Position numbers and translations under genes: made by a program. Below are positions 52,516-60,969 of a DNA stretch of 64,000 bases, piece by piece. Under the pieces are notes generated by a model. That model was given only the letters and a program-made list of their open reading frames with translations, did no database searches and was not told the origin of the DNA. Every line of letters begins with the position of its first letter. The first letter of the stretch is position 1. This DNA is from Nocardioides bizhenqiangii (GTDB lineage: Bacteria > Actinomycetota > Actinomycetes > Propionibacteriales > Nocardioidaceae), in assembly GCF_034661235.1 (NCBI RefSeq), contig NZ_CP141059.1, positions 620,001 through 684,000 on the forward strand, written 5' to 3'.

Positions 52516-52554
52516 CGCACCTCAGCCACCGATGGAGCCGATGGCTGAGGTGCG
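52516..52554 (-). other. Intra-operon stem-loop after the binding-protein gene
   Basis: A perfect 13-bp inverted repeat, CGCACCTCAGCCA (52516-52528) and TGGCTGAGGTGCG (52542-52554), has a 13-base loop. It starts 34 bases after the binding-protein stop. It probably protects the upstream mRNA or attenuates downstream genes. Its core resembles the dispersed GGTTGAGGTGCG repeats. Confidence 0.7.
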
Positions 52555-52587
52555 AGCGCCGAGCCCGCTACTGGCGTCTTACGGGAT

Positions 52588-53799
52588 CTACCGGTCCTGC
52601 CACGCGTCGGGATAACCCGGCAGGTCCTCGCCGCCGAACTTGGCGTAGTGGCCCTCGGGCATGCCCTCGTTGGCCTCGAGGTACTGCGCGCGCTCGTCCT
52701 CGGTGATCGGCTCCTGCGGGAGCACCCACTCGGCGGGGATCTCCTCGCCCTTGGCGATCTTCTCCACGGCCAGCAGCGGGGTGCGCCACTGGAAGTTGGA
52801 GTAGACGGGGGCCAGGCCGGTCAGGCCGGTCTCCTCCCACGCCCGGAGGAAGCTCATCTCGTCCTCACCGGTCATCACCGGGTACTCGACGCCCTGGTCC
52901 TCGAACGCCTCGATCGCCGCGACGGCGCCGTCGCCGGCGTCCATCCACACCCCGTGGACCTCGCCCTGCACGAGCGCGTCGGTGATGATCTTCTTGATCT
53001 CGGCCGGGTCGGCTCCGGTGAAGTGGTCCTCCGCCTCGATGCCGTTCTCCTCGAAGATCTTCTCCGCGGCGGCCCAGCGGGTCTCGAGCACGTCGACGCC
53101 CGGGAGGATGCGCAGCGCGATCACCCGGTCACCTTCCTCGAGGTTGTCCACGAGGAAGTTCGCCGTCGCGATGCCCCACGCGTAGCCACCGATCGGGTGG
53201 ATGAACGTGGTCGCGCAGTCGGTCTCGACACCACGGTCGAAGACGATCACCGGCTTGCCGGTGTCGCACGCCCGCTCGACCGCCGGGGTCAGCGCCGCCG
53301 TCGAGTTCGGCGAGATGATGAAGACGTCGCAGTTGCCCTCGCTGATGAAGTAATCGATGTCGGCGATCTGGGTGTTGTCGTCGTCACCGGCGTCGCGGGT
53401 CTCCATCTCGGAGATGACACCGCTCTCCTCCAGCACCTCGAGCTGCTGGTTCATGGTGATCCAGCCGGTCTGGCGCCACGGGTTGGAGATCGACGCGTTG
53501 GCGAAGCACACCTTCATCGCCTCCTGCGTGGCGAACTGCGAGGTGTCGGTCATCGGCCCGTCGATGTACTGCAGCCACGGCTCGTCGGGGTTGCCCTCGA
53601 ACGTGGCGGTCATCTGCTGTTCCTGCTCGTCGTAGTCCGCCTGGACGAACCACTCGTCGCTGGAGGACTCACCACCCTCCTCCTCCGACGTGCTGTCGGT
53701 GGCGCCGGTCTCCTCGTCCGGCTCCTCGGTCGAGCACGCAGTGAGCACGGCTAGCACCGCCACCCCCGCGAGCACGCCAGTGATCTTCGATCTCCTCAT
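52588..53799 (-). CDS. Sugar ABC transporter substrate-binding lipoprotein (CUT2, RbsB-like)
   Basis: A 403-residue receptor with lipobox LTAC near residue 22, a long Glu/Ser/Asp-rich tether (about 23-50), then a Peripla_BP_4 fold (MKVCFANASISNPWRQTGW; IDYFISEGNCDVFIISPNSTAAL; KPVIVFDRGVETDCATTF; GVWMDAGDGAVAAIEAF). It is longer than RbsB because of the tether and C-terminal tail. AGGAGA precedes ATG 53799, which overlaps the permease stop. A sugar or polyol ligand is expected from the class. Confidence 0.87.
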   Translation of the reverse strand: MRRSKITGVLAGVAVLAVLTACSTEEPDEETGATDSTSEEEGGESSSDEWFVQADYDEQEQQMTATFEGNPDEPWLQYIDGPMTDTSQFATQEAMKVCFANASISNPWRQTGWITMNQQLEVLEESGVISEMETRDAGDDDNTQIADIDYFISEGNCDVFIISPNSTAALTPAVERACDTGKPVIVFDRGVETDCATTFIHPIGGYAWGIATANFLVDNLEEGDRVIALRILPGVDVLETRWAAAEKIFEENGIEAEDHFTGADPAEIKKIITDALVQGEVHGVWMDAGDGAVAAIEAFEDQGVEYPVMTGEDEMSFLRAWEETGLTGLAPVYSNFQWRTPLLAVEKIAKGEEIPAEWVLPQEPITEDERAQYLEANEGMPEGHYAKFGGEDLPGYPDAWQDR

Positions 53800-54887
53800 C
53801 GGTTTTCTCCTGTGTTCGTGCCCGGGGCGGGCGGTGTGGGTTCGGTGGGTGTGGGGGTCGAGGGACGACGCCCGAACGTCCAGGCGCGGGCCGCGACGGC
53901 GACCGCGACGATGATGATCAGGCCCTGCACGGTGTCGCGCCACGTGGACTCGACCTCGAGGACCGTGAGGAGCGTGAAGAGCAGCTCGAGCGCGAACGCG
54001 CCGGCCGCGGCGGAGAGCACCCACCCGCGTCCGCCGCCGAGGACGACGCCGCCGAGGACGACGGCCGTGATGGCGGCGAACTCGTAGCCCTGACCAACGC
54101 TCGGGTGGACGCCGGCGTACCCCACGAGAAGCACCCCGGAGACGGTGGCGGCGATCGAGGAGAGCATGAAGGCCCGGGTCTTGACCCACCACACGCGGGA
54201 ACCGGCGACGTGCGCGGCTTCGGGGTTGTCCCCGACGGCGAGCAGGGTCCGGCCGAACGGGCGGCGCATCAGCCAGGCGGCCGCGACGGACAGCACGGCC
54301 AGGATGATCAACGGGTAGGGGATGACCTCGACGACGGGCACGTCCTCGATGACGCCCCGGCCGAGCTGACGGAAGTCGTCGTTGGGCGGGGCGTCCGCGG
54401 CGCCACCGGACTGGTAGCGGACCAGGCCGGTCAGGGCGAGCATCATCGCGAGCGTCACGATGAAGCTGGGCACCCGGAGCAATGTGGTGACCAGTCCGTT
54501 GACCAGGCCGATGAACGCCCCGAACCCCAGCATGATCACGAGCCCGGTCAGGTTGCGGCCGGTGTCGTCGCCGATGTAGTTGCCCGCGATCACGACCTGC
54601 GCGGCGATCACCGCGCCCATCGAGAGGTCGAACTCGCCGGAGACGATCACGTAGTACTGACCGATGGCGGCGATGGCGATCGGCGCGGTGCGGCCGAAGA
54701 AGCGGATGATGACGCCGGGGTCGCCGAAGTTGGGGTTGGCGATGATCGTCGCGACGAGGAGGGCGATCGCGAGGAGGAACACCGCGCCGCCCGGCATGCT
54801 GACCGCGGCCAGCGTGCGAACGGCGAGCCCGTGCGCGTGGTTGGGGAGGACATCGCGCGGCGGCGTCGTCGTACCGGTGGTGCTCAC
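53796..54887 (-). CDS. CUT2 sugar ABC transporter permease (second)
   Basis: A 363-residue RbsC-type permease with about nine helices. The family stretch IAAIGQYYVIVSGEFDLSMGAVI (SGEFDLSMG) is clear, together with LLAVGDNPEAAHVAGSRV and the C-terminal Pro/Thr-rich tail. The start is GTG 54887 with AGGAGG at 54892-54897. It overlaps genes on both sides (GTGA, ATGA). Confidence 0.88.
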   Translation of the reverse strand: MSTTGTTTPPRDVLPNHAHGLAVRTLAAVSMPGGAVFLLAIALLVATIIANPNFGDPGVIIRFFGRTAPIAIAAIGQYYVIVSGEFDLSMGAVIAAQVVIAGNYIGDDTGRNLTGLVIMLGFGAFIGLVNGLVTTLLRVPSFIVTLAMMLALTGLVRYQSGGAADAPPNDDFRQLGRGVIEDVPVVEVIPYPLIILAVLSVAAAWLMRRPFGRTLLAVGDNPEAAHVAGSRVWWVKTRAFMLSSIAATVSGVLLVGYAGVHPSVGQGYEFAAITAVVLGGVVLGGGRGWVLSAAAGAFALELLFTLLTVLEVESTWRDTVQGLIIIVAVAVAARAWTFGRRPSTPTPTEPTPPAPGTNTGENR

Positions 54888-55930
54888 TTCGCCTCCTGGA
54901 GCGCCGCGTCGAGGACTCCTGGCCGCTCGAACCGAGCGGGTCTGCGGTCGATGTCGCGGCGGGCGTAGACCGCGACCGCGGCGACGATGACGACCCCGCG
55001 CACCACGTTGCGCAGGAACGAGTCGGTCTGCATGACCGCCATCACGTTGTCCATGACGGCGAAGATGGTGACGCCGGCGATGGTGCCGGTGATGTTGCCC
55101 TTGCCGCCGGCGAGCAGGGTGCCGCCGAGGACGACCGCAGCGATCGACATCAGGTCGTACTGGCCCTGGCTTCCGATGGTCGGGTTGCCGACCGAGAGCC
55201 GAGCCAGGAGCAGCAGGCCGGCGACGGCGGCGAGCAACGAACAGAGCACGTGGGCCGTGATGATCGGCACCGACGTGCGGATGCCCGACAGCCGCGCGAC
55301 CTCGGCGTTGCCGCCGACGGCGTAGAGGTGGAGGCCGGTGCGGGTGCGTCGCAGCAGGACGATCGCCACCGCGGCGCACCCCAGCATGATCAGTGTCGAG
55401 ACCGGCACCGGACCGATGAAGGAGATGCCGATGGTGCGGAACGACTGCGGCGCGGAGCCGTGGTTGCCCTGGTAGTTGGTGGCGATGTAGCCGCTGATGA
55501 TCAGCCCCATGCCGAGCGTCGCGATGAAGCCGTGGACGTGCAGCAGGCTGACGAGCATGCCGTTGACGAGCCCGATCGCCGCGGCGATGGCGAGCGCCAG
55601 GAGCACCGCGGGCAGCACGTTGCCCGGCTGGCCGTCCATGGTGCCGGCCGCGATCACGCCGGTCAGGCTCGCGACGAAGGGCACCGACAGGTCGAGGCTG
55701 CCACCGAGGACGACGAGGGTCTGTCCGATGGCGATGAAGCCGAGGATGCTGGTGGCGGTCAGGATGTCGCGCAGGTTGCCGGTGCTGAAGAAGTTGCGGC
55801 CCTCGATCGCAGTGAGGACGAAGCCGAGGACCACGGCGGCGACCAGCACCAGCAGCACGATCCCGGTCGAGGTGAGCCGTGCGGAACGGCTGGCGAGGCG
55901 TGTGCGTTCGGACGCGTGGGTCGCGCTCAT
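54884..55930 (-). CDS. CUT2 sugar ABC transporter permease (first)
   Basis: A 348-residue RbsC-type permease: IAIGQTLVVLGGSLDLSVPFVASLTG, NGMLVSLLHVHGFIATLGM and LYAVGGNAEVARLSGIRTSV are family marks. It would pair with the second permease as a heterodimer rather than the homodimer usual in ribose transporters. ATG 55930 overlaps the ATPase stop. Confidence 0.88.
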   Translation of the reverse strand: MSATHASERTRLASRSARLTSTGIVLLVLVAAVVLGFVLTAIEGRNFFSTGNLRDILTATSILGFIAIGQTLVVLGGSLDLSVPFVASLTGVIAAGTMDGQPGNVLPAVLLALAIAAAIGLVNGMLVSLLHVHGFIATLGMGLIISGYIATNYQGNHGSAPQSFRTIGISFIGPVPVSTLIMLGCAAVAIVLLRRTRTGLHLYAVGGNAEVARLSGIRTSVPIITAHVLCSLLAAVAGLLLLARLSVGNPTIGSQGQYDLMSIAAVVLGGTLLAGGKGNITGTIAGVTIFAVMDNVMAVMQTDSFLRNVVRGVVIVAAVAVYARRDIDRRPARFERPGVLDAALQEAK

Positions 55931-57483
55931 CGGTCCTCTCCCTTCGAGGCCGCGGCGCCGGTCGCCAGCTGCAGGACCGTCTCCTCCGAGGAGCCGGCCG
56001 GCAGCTCCCCGGCGAGGCGCCCGTCGCGCATGACGAGGATCCGGTCGGCCATGCCGATCACCTCCGGCAGCTCGCTGGAGACCATGAGGATCGCGACCCC
56101 CTCCTTCGCCAGCACCCGCATCAGCTCGTAGATCGCGTGCTTCGCTCCGACGTCGATGCCGCGGGTCGGCTCGTCCATCAGCACGACCTCGGGCCGGGTG
56201 GCGAGCCAGCGGGCGAGCACGACCTTCTGCTGGTTGCCGCCGGAGAGGAACTGCACCTCCTGGTCGAGCGCGCGCGCCGCGACCGCGAGGTTGCTCAGCA
56301 GGCCCGGGACCTCCCGCCGCGCCCGCCCGGTGCGGCGCGGGAAGACCGCGCGGACGGGGCCGAGCGCGTTGTCGAGGATCGACTGGTTGAGCGCGAGACC
56401 GGTGGCCTTGCGGTCCTCGGTGATCAGCGCGATCCCCGCCCGGACAGCCGATCGTGGCGACCTCGGTCGGACCGCCCGCTCGTTCACCTTCATGGTGCCG
56501 CGGGTGAACGGGGTGACGCCGAAGACCGCCTCCATCAGCTCGGTGCGACCCGAGCCCTGGAGGCCGGCGATGCCGATGATCTCGCCGGCGCGGAGGGTGA
56601 GGTCGATGCCGTCGACGTAGCCGTTGCCGGCGCCGTGCAGCTCGAGTCGGGTAGTGCCGACCTCGGTGCCGGCGACCGGGTCGGGGAAGAACGACGACAT
56701 CTCCCGGCCGACCATCAGCCGCACCAGCTCGGCCTCGTCGTACTGGGACGCCGGCCGGGTGGCGACGTGCCGGCCGTCCTTGAGCACGGTGATCGTCTCG
56801 CAGAGGTCGAAGATCTCCTTCAGCCGGTGGGAGACGTAGAGGATCGCGACCCCGCGGGCCGTCAGGCCGCGGATGATCGAGTAGAGGAGGCCGACCTCGT
56901 GGTCGGCCAGCGCTGCCGTCGGCTCGTCCATGGCGATGATCCGCGCGTCGAAGCTGACCGCCTTGGCGATCTCGACGATCTGCTGCTCCGCGACGGAGAG
57001 GCTGCGCACCCGCTGCTGCGGGCGGAGGCCGGTCACGCCGAGGTCGTCGAGCAGCGTCTGGGTGTCACGCTGCATCCGGCCGACGTCGACGAACCCGCGT
57101 CGACGCGGCTCGCGGCCCAGCCAGATGTTCTCGGCGACGGTGCGCTCGGGGAGCAGGTTGAACTCCTGGAACACCGTGGAGATGCCCGCGCCCTGGGCCT
57201 GCGTCGGGTGGTGGAAGCTCACGGTGCGGCCGTCGAGCTCGACGGTGCCGCGATCGGCGGTGTGCACCCCGGCGAGGATCTTCATCAGCGTCGACTTGCC
57301 GGCGCCGTTCTCGCCGACCAGGCCGTGCACCTGCCCGGCGCGCAGGTCGAGGTCGACGTCGGCCAGGACGGTGTTGCCGACGAAGCTCTTCGTGAGTCCC
57401 CGGGCACGGAGCACGACGGGGGCCTCGTCGACGCGAGCGGGATCGGTCTCGGTGGGCCGATCGGTCTGCAGCGGGTGCGGCAC
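55927..57483 (-). CDS. CUT2 sugar ABC transporter duplicated ATPase (RbsA-like)
   Basis: A 518-residue double ATPase. The first half has Walker A GENGAGKST, signature LSVAEQQIVEIA and Walker B IIAMDEPTAAL. The second half has the degenerate GLQGSGRTE loop, intact LSGGNQQKV and VVLMDEPTRGIDVGA. This asymmetry is normal for RbsA/XylG. GTG 57483 is the start. It is the first gene of the operon; a minus-strand TTGACA lies at 57530-57525, 42 bases upstream. Confidence 0.9.
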   Translation of the reverse strand: MPHPLQTDRPTETDPARVDEAPVVLRARGLTKSFVGNTVLADVDLDLRAGQVHGLVGENGAGKSTLMKILAGVHTADRGTVELDGRTVSFHHPTQAQGAGISTVFQEFNLLPERTVAENIWLGREPRRRGFVDVGRMQRDTQTLLDDLGVTGLRPQQRVRSLSVAEQQIVEIAKAVSFDARIIAMDEPTAALADHEVGLLYSIIRGLTARGVAILYVSHRLKEIFDLCETITVLKDGRHVATRPASQYDEAELVRLMVGREMSSFFPDPVAGTEVGTTRLELHGAGNGYVDGIDLTLRAGEIIGIAGLQGSGRTELMEAVFGVTPFTRGTMKVNERAVRPRSPRSAVRAGIALITEDRKATGLALNQSILDNALGPVRAVFPRRTGRARREVPGLLSNLAVAARALDQEVQFLSGGNQQKVVLARWLATRPEVVLMDEPTRGIDVGAKHAIYELMRVLAKEGVAILMVSSELPEVIGMADRILVMRDGRLAGELPAGSSEETVLQLATGAAASKGEDR

Positions 57484-57524
57484 GCGGTCACTGTGGCACG
57501 CGTCACCCACTTCTGTCGAGAGGT

Positions 57525-57537
57525 TGTCAAAAGTTGA
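57525..57537 (-). promoter_or_regulatory. -35 box and small palindrome in the ROK/ABC divergent region
   Basis: On the minus strand a consensus TTGACA is at 57530-57525. It overlaps a palindrome TCAA-AAG-TTGA (57527-57537). The divergent ROK protein may bind here to control the sugar operon. No good -10 was found. Confidence 0.4.
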
Positions 57538-57576
57538 TTGCTGGACGTACTGAAGTCCGCGTGGTTGACTCCTGGC

Positions 57577-58761
57577 GTGCGGCCCAGCGACATCTTCGAC
57601 CTCCTCAGGGACGGTCAGCCGCGGACCCGGGCCCAGCTGGTCGAGGCCACCGGACTGGCCCGATCGACCATCTCCGCCCGGCTGGACGCGCTGATGCGCC
57701 TCGGCCTGGTGGTGCCGTTCGGCGGGGTCTCGACGGGCGGTCGCCCGCCCTCGCTGCTGGCGTTCAACCCCGGTGCCCGGGTGGTGGTCGGCGTCGACCT
57801 CGGCGCCACCCACGCGACCGCCGCGATCGCCGATCTCGACGGCCGGATCCTCGCCGAGCGGTCGGTGCAGCTCGACATCGCGCTCGGGCCGGAGCGGGTG
57901 CTCGGCTGGGTCGACGACGTGGTCCGGGAGCTGCTCGCCGACCAGGGCCGCGACGTCGCCGAGCTGGCCGCGATCGGGATCGGGCTCCCCGGGCCGGTCG
58001 AGCACTCCACCGGCCGCGCCATCAACCCGCCGATCATGCCGGGATGGGACCGGTACGACGTGCCGGGCCACGTGCAGCGGGCGTTCGCCGTACCCGTGCT
58101 CGTCGACAACGACGTCAACATCATGGCTCTGGGCGAGCAGCACGCGCACCTGCGGGAGGTCTCCGACCTGGTGTTCATCAAGGTCGGCACCGGCATCGGC
58201 GCCGGCATCATCTCCGGCGGCACGCTGCAGCGTGGCGCCCAGGGCACCGCCGGCGACCTCGGCCACGTCCACCTGCCCCGCGCTGCCCACGTGACCTGCC
58301 GGTGCGGCAACCAGGGCTGCCTGGAGGCGATCGCGGCGGTGCCGGCGCTGGCCGCGGCGGTCCGCAGCGCCGGCGTCGAGCTGGCCCACGACCACGACGT
58401 CGTGGCCCTGGTCCGCGGCGGCGACCAGCAGGCGATCCAGGTGGTGCGCCAGTCCGGCCGGGATCTCGGCGAGGTCCTCGCCACCCTCGTCAACCTGGTG
58501 AACCCCTCGGTCATCGTGATCGGCGGTGGCCTGGCGGCCGCCGGTGAGGGGCTGCTCGCCGGGATCCGCGAGGTGGTCTACCAGCGGTCGCTCCCGCTGG
58601 CGACCGAGCACCTCCGCATCGTCACGTCCCGCGCCGGTGAGCGGGCCGGCGTGATCGGCGCCGCCGCGCTCGCCATCGGACACGTGCTGGCGCCCGAGTC
58701 GATCGACCGGGCCGTCGAGCGTGCCGCCACCGCGGAGATGTCCGGCGTGTCCGCTGGTTGA
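57577..58761 (+). CDS. ROK-family transcriptional regulator
   Basis: A 394-residue repressor with an N-terminal winged HTH (RTRAQLVEATGLARSTISARLDALMRLGLV) and a ROK sugar-kinase-like domain: VGVDLGATHATAAIAD, DNDVN, GDLGHVHL and zinc motif CRCGNQGCLEA. GTG 57577 is chosen because the only longer start, TTG 57538, would lie inside the putative promoter. It is divergent from the sugar ABC operon and is its probable regulator. Its final codons and stop (GCTGGTTGA) are the start of a dispersed repeat. Confidence 0.87.
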   Translation: MRPSDIFDLLRDGQPRTRAQLVEATGLARSTISARLDALMRLGLVVPFGGVSTGGRPPSLLAFNPGARVVVGVDLGATHATAAIADLDGRILAERSVQLDIALGPERVLGWVDDVVRELLADQGRDVAELAAIGIGLPGPVEHSTGRAINPPIMPGWDRYDVPGHVQRAFAVPVLVDNDVNIMALGEQHAHLREVSDLVFIKVGTGIGAGIISGGTLQRGAQGTAGDLGHVHLPRAAHVTCRCGNQGCLEAIAAVPALAAAVRSAGVELAHDHDVVALVRGGDQQAIQVVRQSGRDLGEVLATLVNLVNPSVIVIGGGLAAAGEGLLAGIREVVYQRSLPLATEHLRIVTSRAGERAGVIGAAALAIGHVLAPESIDRAVERAATAEMSGVSAG

Positions 58762-58882
58762 GCTGTCGCCGCTGGTTGAGGTGCGAGCGCAGTCCGCTGG
58801 TTGAGCTGTCGCCGCTGGTTGAGGTGCGAGCGCAGTCCGCTGGTTGAGGTGCGAGGCCGCCCGCGGCCGAGCCTCGAAACCA
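58751..58882. repeat. Tandem 43-bp duplication leading into a dispersed hairpin repeat
   Basis: CCGCTGGTTGAGCTGTCGCC plus 23 more bases occurs at 58751-58793 and exactly again at 58794-58836. A third, diverging copy (58837-58882) becomes the GGTTGAGGTGCGAGGCC...CCTCGAAACC hairpin. The first copy contains the ROK stop codon. Confidence 0.85.
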
Positions 58883-58940
58883 AGAACTCCTTGTGGAGGC
58901 GGCGCTGTAGGTGTCCGCGTCAGCGCCTAGGGTTCCGGGC

Positions 58941-60947
58941 ATGCCTGGGGTCGACCACGAAGCGCTGCGCGCCACGCTCGCCGCGGCCGTCGAGGCGCTC
59001 GGCGGCAGCGAGCGGCTGGGTCAGATCGCGATGGCCGAGGCGGTGGCCGAGTCGATGGCGGCACCATCGGGGCGCCGTCACCTCCTGGTCCAGGCCGGCA
59101 CCGGCACCGGCAAGTCGCTCGGCTACCTCGTCCCCGCCCTGCATCACAACAAGCGGGTCGTCGTCGCCACCGCGACCCTGGCGCTGCAGCACCAACTCGT
59201 TGAACGTGACCTGCCGCGGCTGACCAAGGCGGTCGAGGGCCGGACCGGCGTCGACACGTCTTACGCCGTGCTGAAGGGCCGTTCCAACTACGCCTGCCTC
59301 CACCGGATCCGCGAGGGCGTGCCGGACGAGCAGGGCGAGCTGATCAAGGCGGAGGCCGCGCTCGGCGCGCTCGGCAAGAAGGTGCTCGCGCTGCGGGAGT
59401 GGGCCGAGGGCGAGGCGAAGGCCGAGGGCACCGGCGAGAAGGACGCCGCCCCGCGCCACACCGACCGTGAGTGGCGGCAGGTCAGCGTCACCGCGCGCGA
59501 GTGCCTCGGCGCCACGAAGTGCCCGTTCGGCGAGGAGTGCTTCGCCGAGCGCGCGCGGGAGAAGGCCCATCGCTCCCACCTGATCGTCACCAACCACAGC
59601 CTGCTCGCCATCGACGCGATCGAGGGCGTGCCGATGATCCCCGACTACGACGTCGTGGTGATCGACGAGGCGCACGAGCTCACGGCCCGGGTGACCCAGG
59701 CGGCCACCGACGAGCTCTGGGCGTCGGAGGTCGAACGGGCGGCCCGCCGCTCGGCGCGGCACGTGAAGTCCGACTCCGGCGACCCGGCCGGCGACCTCGA
59801 GGACGCCGCCGGCGCGCTGCGGGCCGCAATCGGCGAGGCCCGGCCGGGCCGGTTCGACGCGGTGCCCGACGACCTCGCCGACGCGCTGTCGCTGGTGCGC
59901 GACGCGGCCCGTGCCTTGGCCAGCGCCTTCCCCAAGGCCGACGCGAGCGACGAGGCCGACGCGGGGCTCACCCAGGCCAAGGGCAACGTGCAGGAGCTGT
60001 TCGCGACCGCCGACCGGATGGCGGCCAACGCCGACTCCGACGTGCTGTGGCTGACCGAGGGCACCGACCGATTGCCGCCCCGGCTCTGCATCGCGCCGCT
60101 CCAGGTGTGGGGTCCGCTGCGCGACATGTTGCTCGCCGACAAGACCGTGGTGATGACGTCGGCGACCCTGATGCTGGGTGGCGACTTCACCTCCGTCGCC
60201 ACCTCGGTCGGCCTGAAGGCCAGCGAGCGGGTGCCGCTCGGATCGGTCGAGGAGATGGAGGACGACGCCGAGCCCTGGGTTGGCCTCGACGTCGGCAGCC
60301 CGTTCGACTACGGCAAGCAGTCGATCCTGTACGTCGCCCGCCACCTGCCGCAGCCCGGGCGCGACGGCCTCGGCACCGCCCAGCTCGACGAGATCACCGA
60401 GCTGGTCGACGCCGCCGACGGCCGCACTCTCGGCCTGTTCTCGAGCCGGCGAGCGGCGGAGACGGCGGCCGACTACGTCCGCGAGAAGTTGCCCCACCTC
60501 ACGACGCTGGCCCAGGGCGACGCGCAGCTGCCCGAGCTCGCGCGGCAGTTCGTTGAGGACCCGCACACCTGCCTGTTCGGCACTCTCGGCCTGTGGCAGG
60601 GGCTCGACGTCCCGGGCGACACCTGCCAGCTGGTGATCATCGACCGGATCCCGTTCCCCCGCCCCGACGACCCTCTGATGAGCGCCCGTCAGAAGGCGGC
60701 CGACCAGGCAGGCGGCAACGGCTTCATGCAGGTCGCCGCGACCCACGCGGCCCTGCTGCTCGCGCAGGGGTCCGGCCGGTTGATCCGCACCCACGAGGAC
60801 AGAGGTGTGGTCGCCGTACTCGACCCGCGGCTGGTCACCGCCCGCTACGGCAGCTTCCTCAAGGCCAGCCTGCCGCCGATGTGGACCACGACCGATCCGG
60901 CCGTCGTCCGCAAGGCGCTGACCCGTCTGTCCGGGACGACGGAGTGA
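58941..60947 (+). CDS. dinG: DinG/XPD-family ATP-dependent helicase
   Basis: A 668-residue superfamily 2 helicase. Walker A AGTGTGKS is at residues 52-59. Four cysteines for an iron-sulphur cluster are C119, C188, C194 and C200. DEAH is at 242-245, with later motifs MTSATLML, GLFSSRRAAE, LWQGLDVPGD and QGSGRLIR. DinG/XPD enzymes unwind damaged or R-loop DNA 5' to 3'. It lies beside lexA, as in other actinobacteria. No LexA-type box was seen upstream. Confidence 0.88.
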   Translation: MPGVDHEALRATLAAAVEALGGSERLGQIAMAEAVAESMAAPSGRRHLLVQAGTGTGKSLGYLVPALHHNKRVVVATATLALQHQLVERDLPRLTKAVEGRTGVDTSYAVLKGRSNYACLHRIREGVPDEQGELIKAEAALGALGKKVLALREWAEGEAKAEGTGEKDAAPRHTDREWRQVSVTARECLGATKCPFGEECFAERAREKAHRSHLIVTNHSLLAIDAIEGVPMIPDYDVVVIDEAHELTARVTQAATDELWASEVERAARRSARHVKSDSGDPAGDLEDAAGALRAAIGEARPGRFDAVPDDLADALSLVRDAARALASAFPKADASDEADAGLTQAKGNVQELFATADRMAANADSDVLWLTEGTDRLPPRLCIAPLQVWGPLRDMLLADKTVVMTSATLMLGGDFTSVATSVGLKASERVPLGSVEEMEDDAEPWVGLDVGSPFDYGKQSILYVARHLPQPGRDGLGTAQLDEITELVDAADGRTLGLFSSRRAAETAADYVREKLPHLTTLAQGDAQLPELARQFVEDPHTCLFGTLGLWQGLDVPGDTCQLVIIDRIPFPRPDDPLMSARQKAADQAGGNGFMQVAATHAALLLAQGSGRLIRTHEDRGVVAVLDPRLVTARYGSFLKASLPPMWTTTDPAVVRKALTRLSGTTE

Positions 60948-60969
60948 GACCGGGCCGCCCAGACCCGGA

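Noticed and set aside
58762-58940. SOS box for the DinG-like helicase
   Set aside because: No CGAAC-N4-GTTCG-type sequence was found between the ROK stop and the helicase start; the space is filled by repeats.
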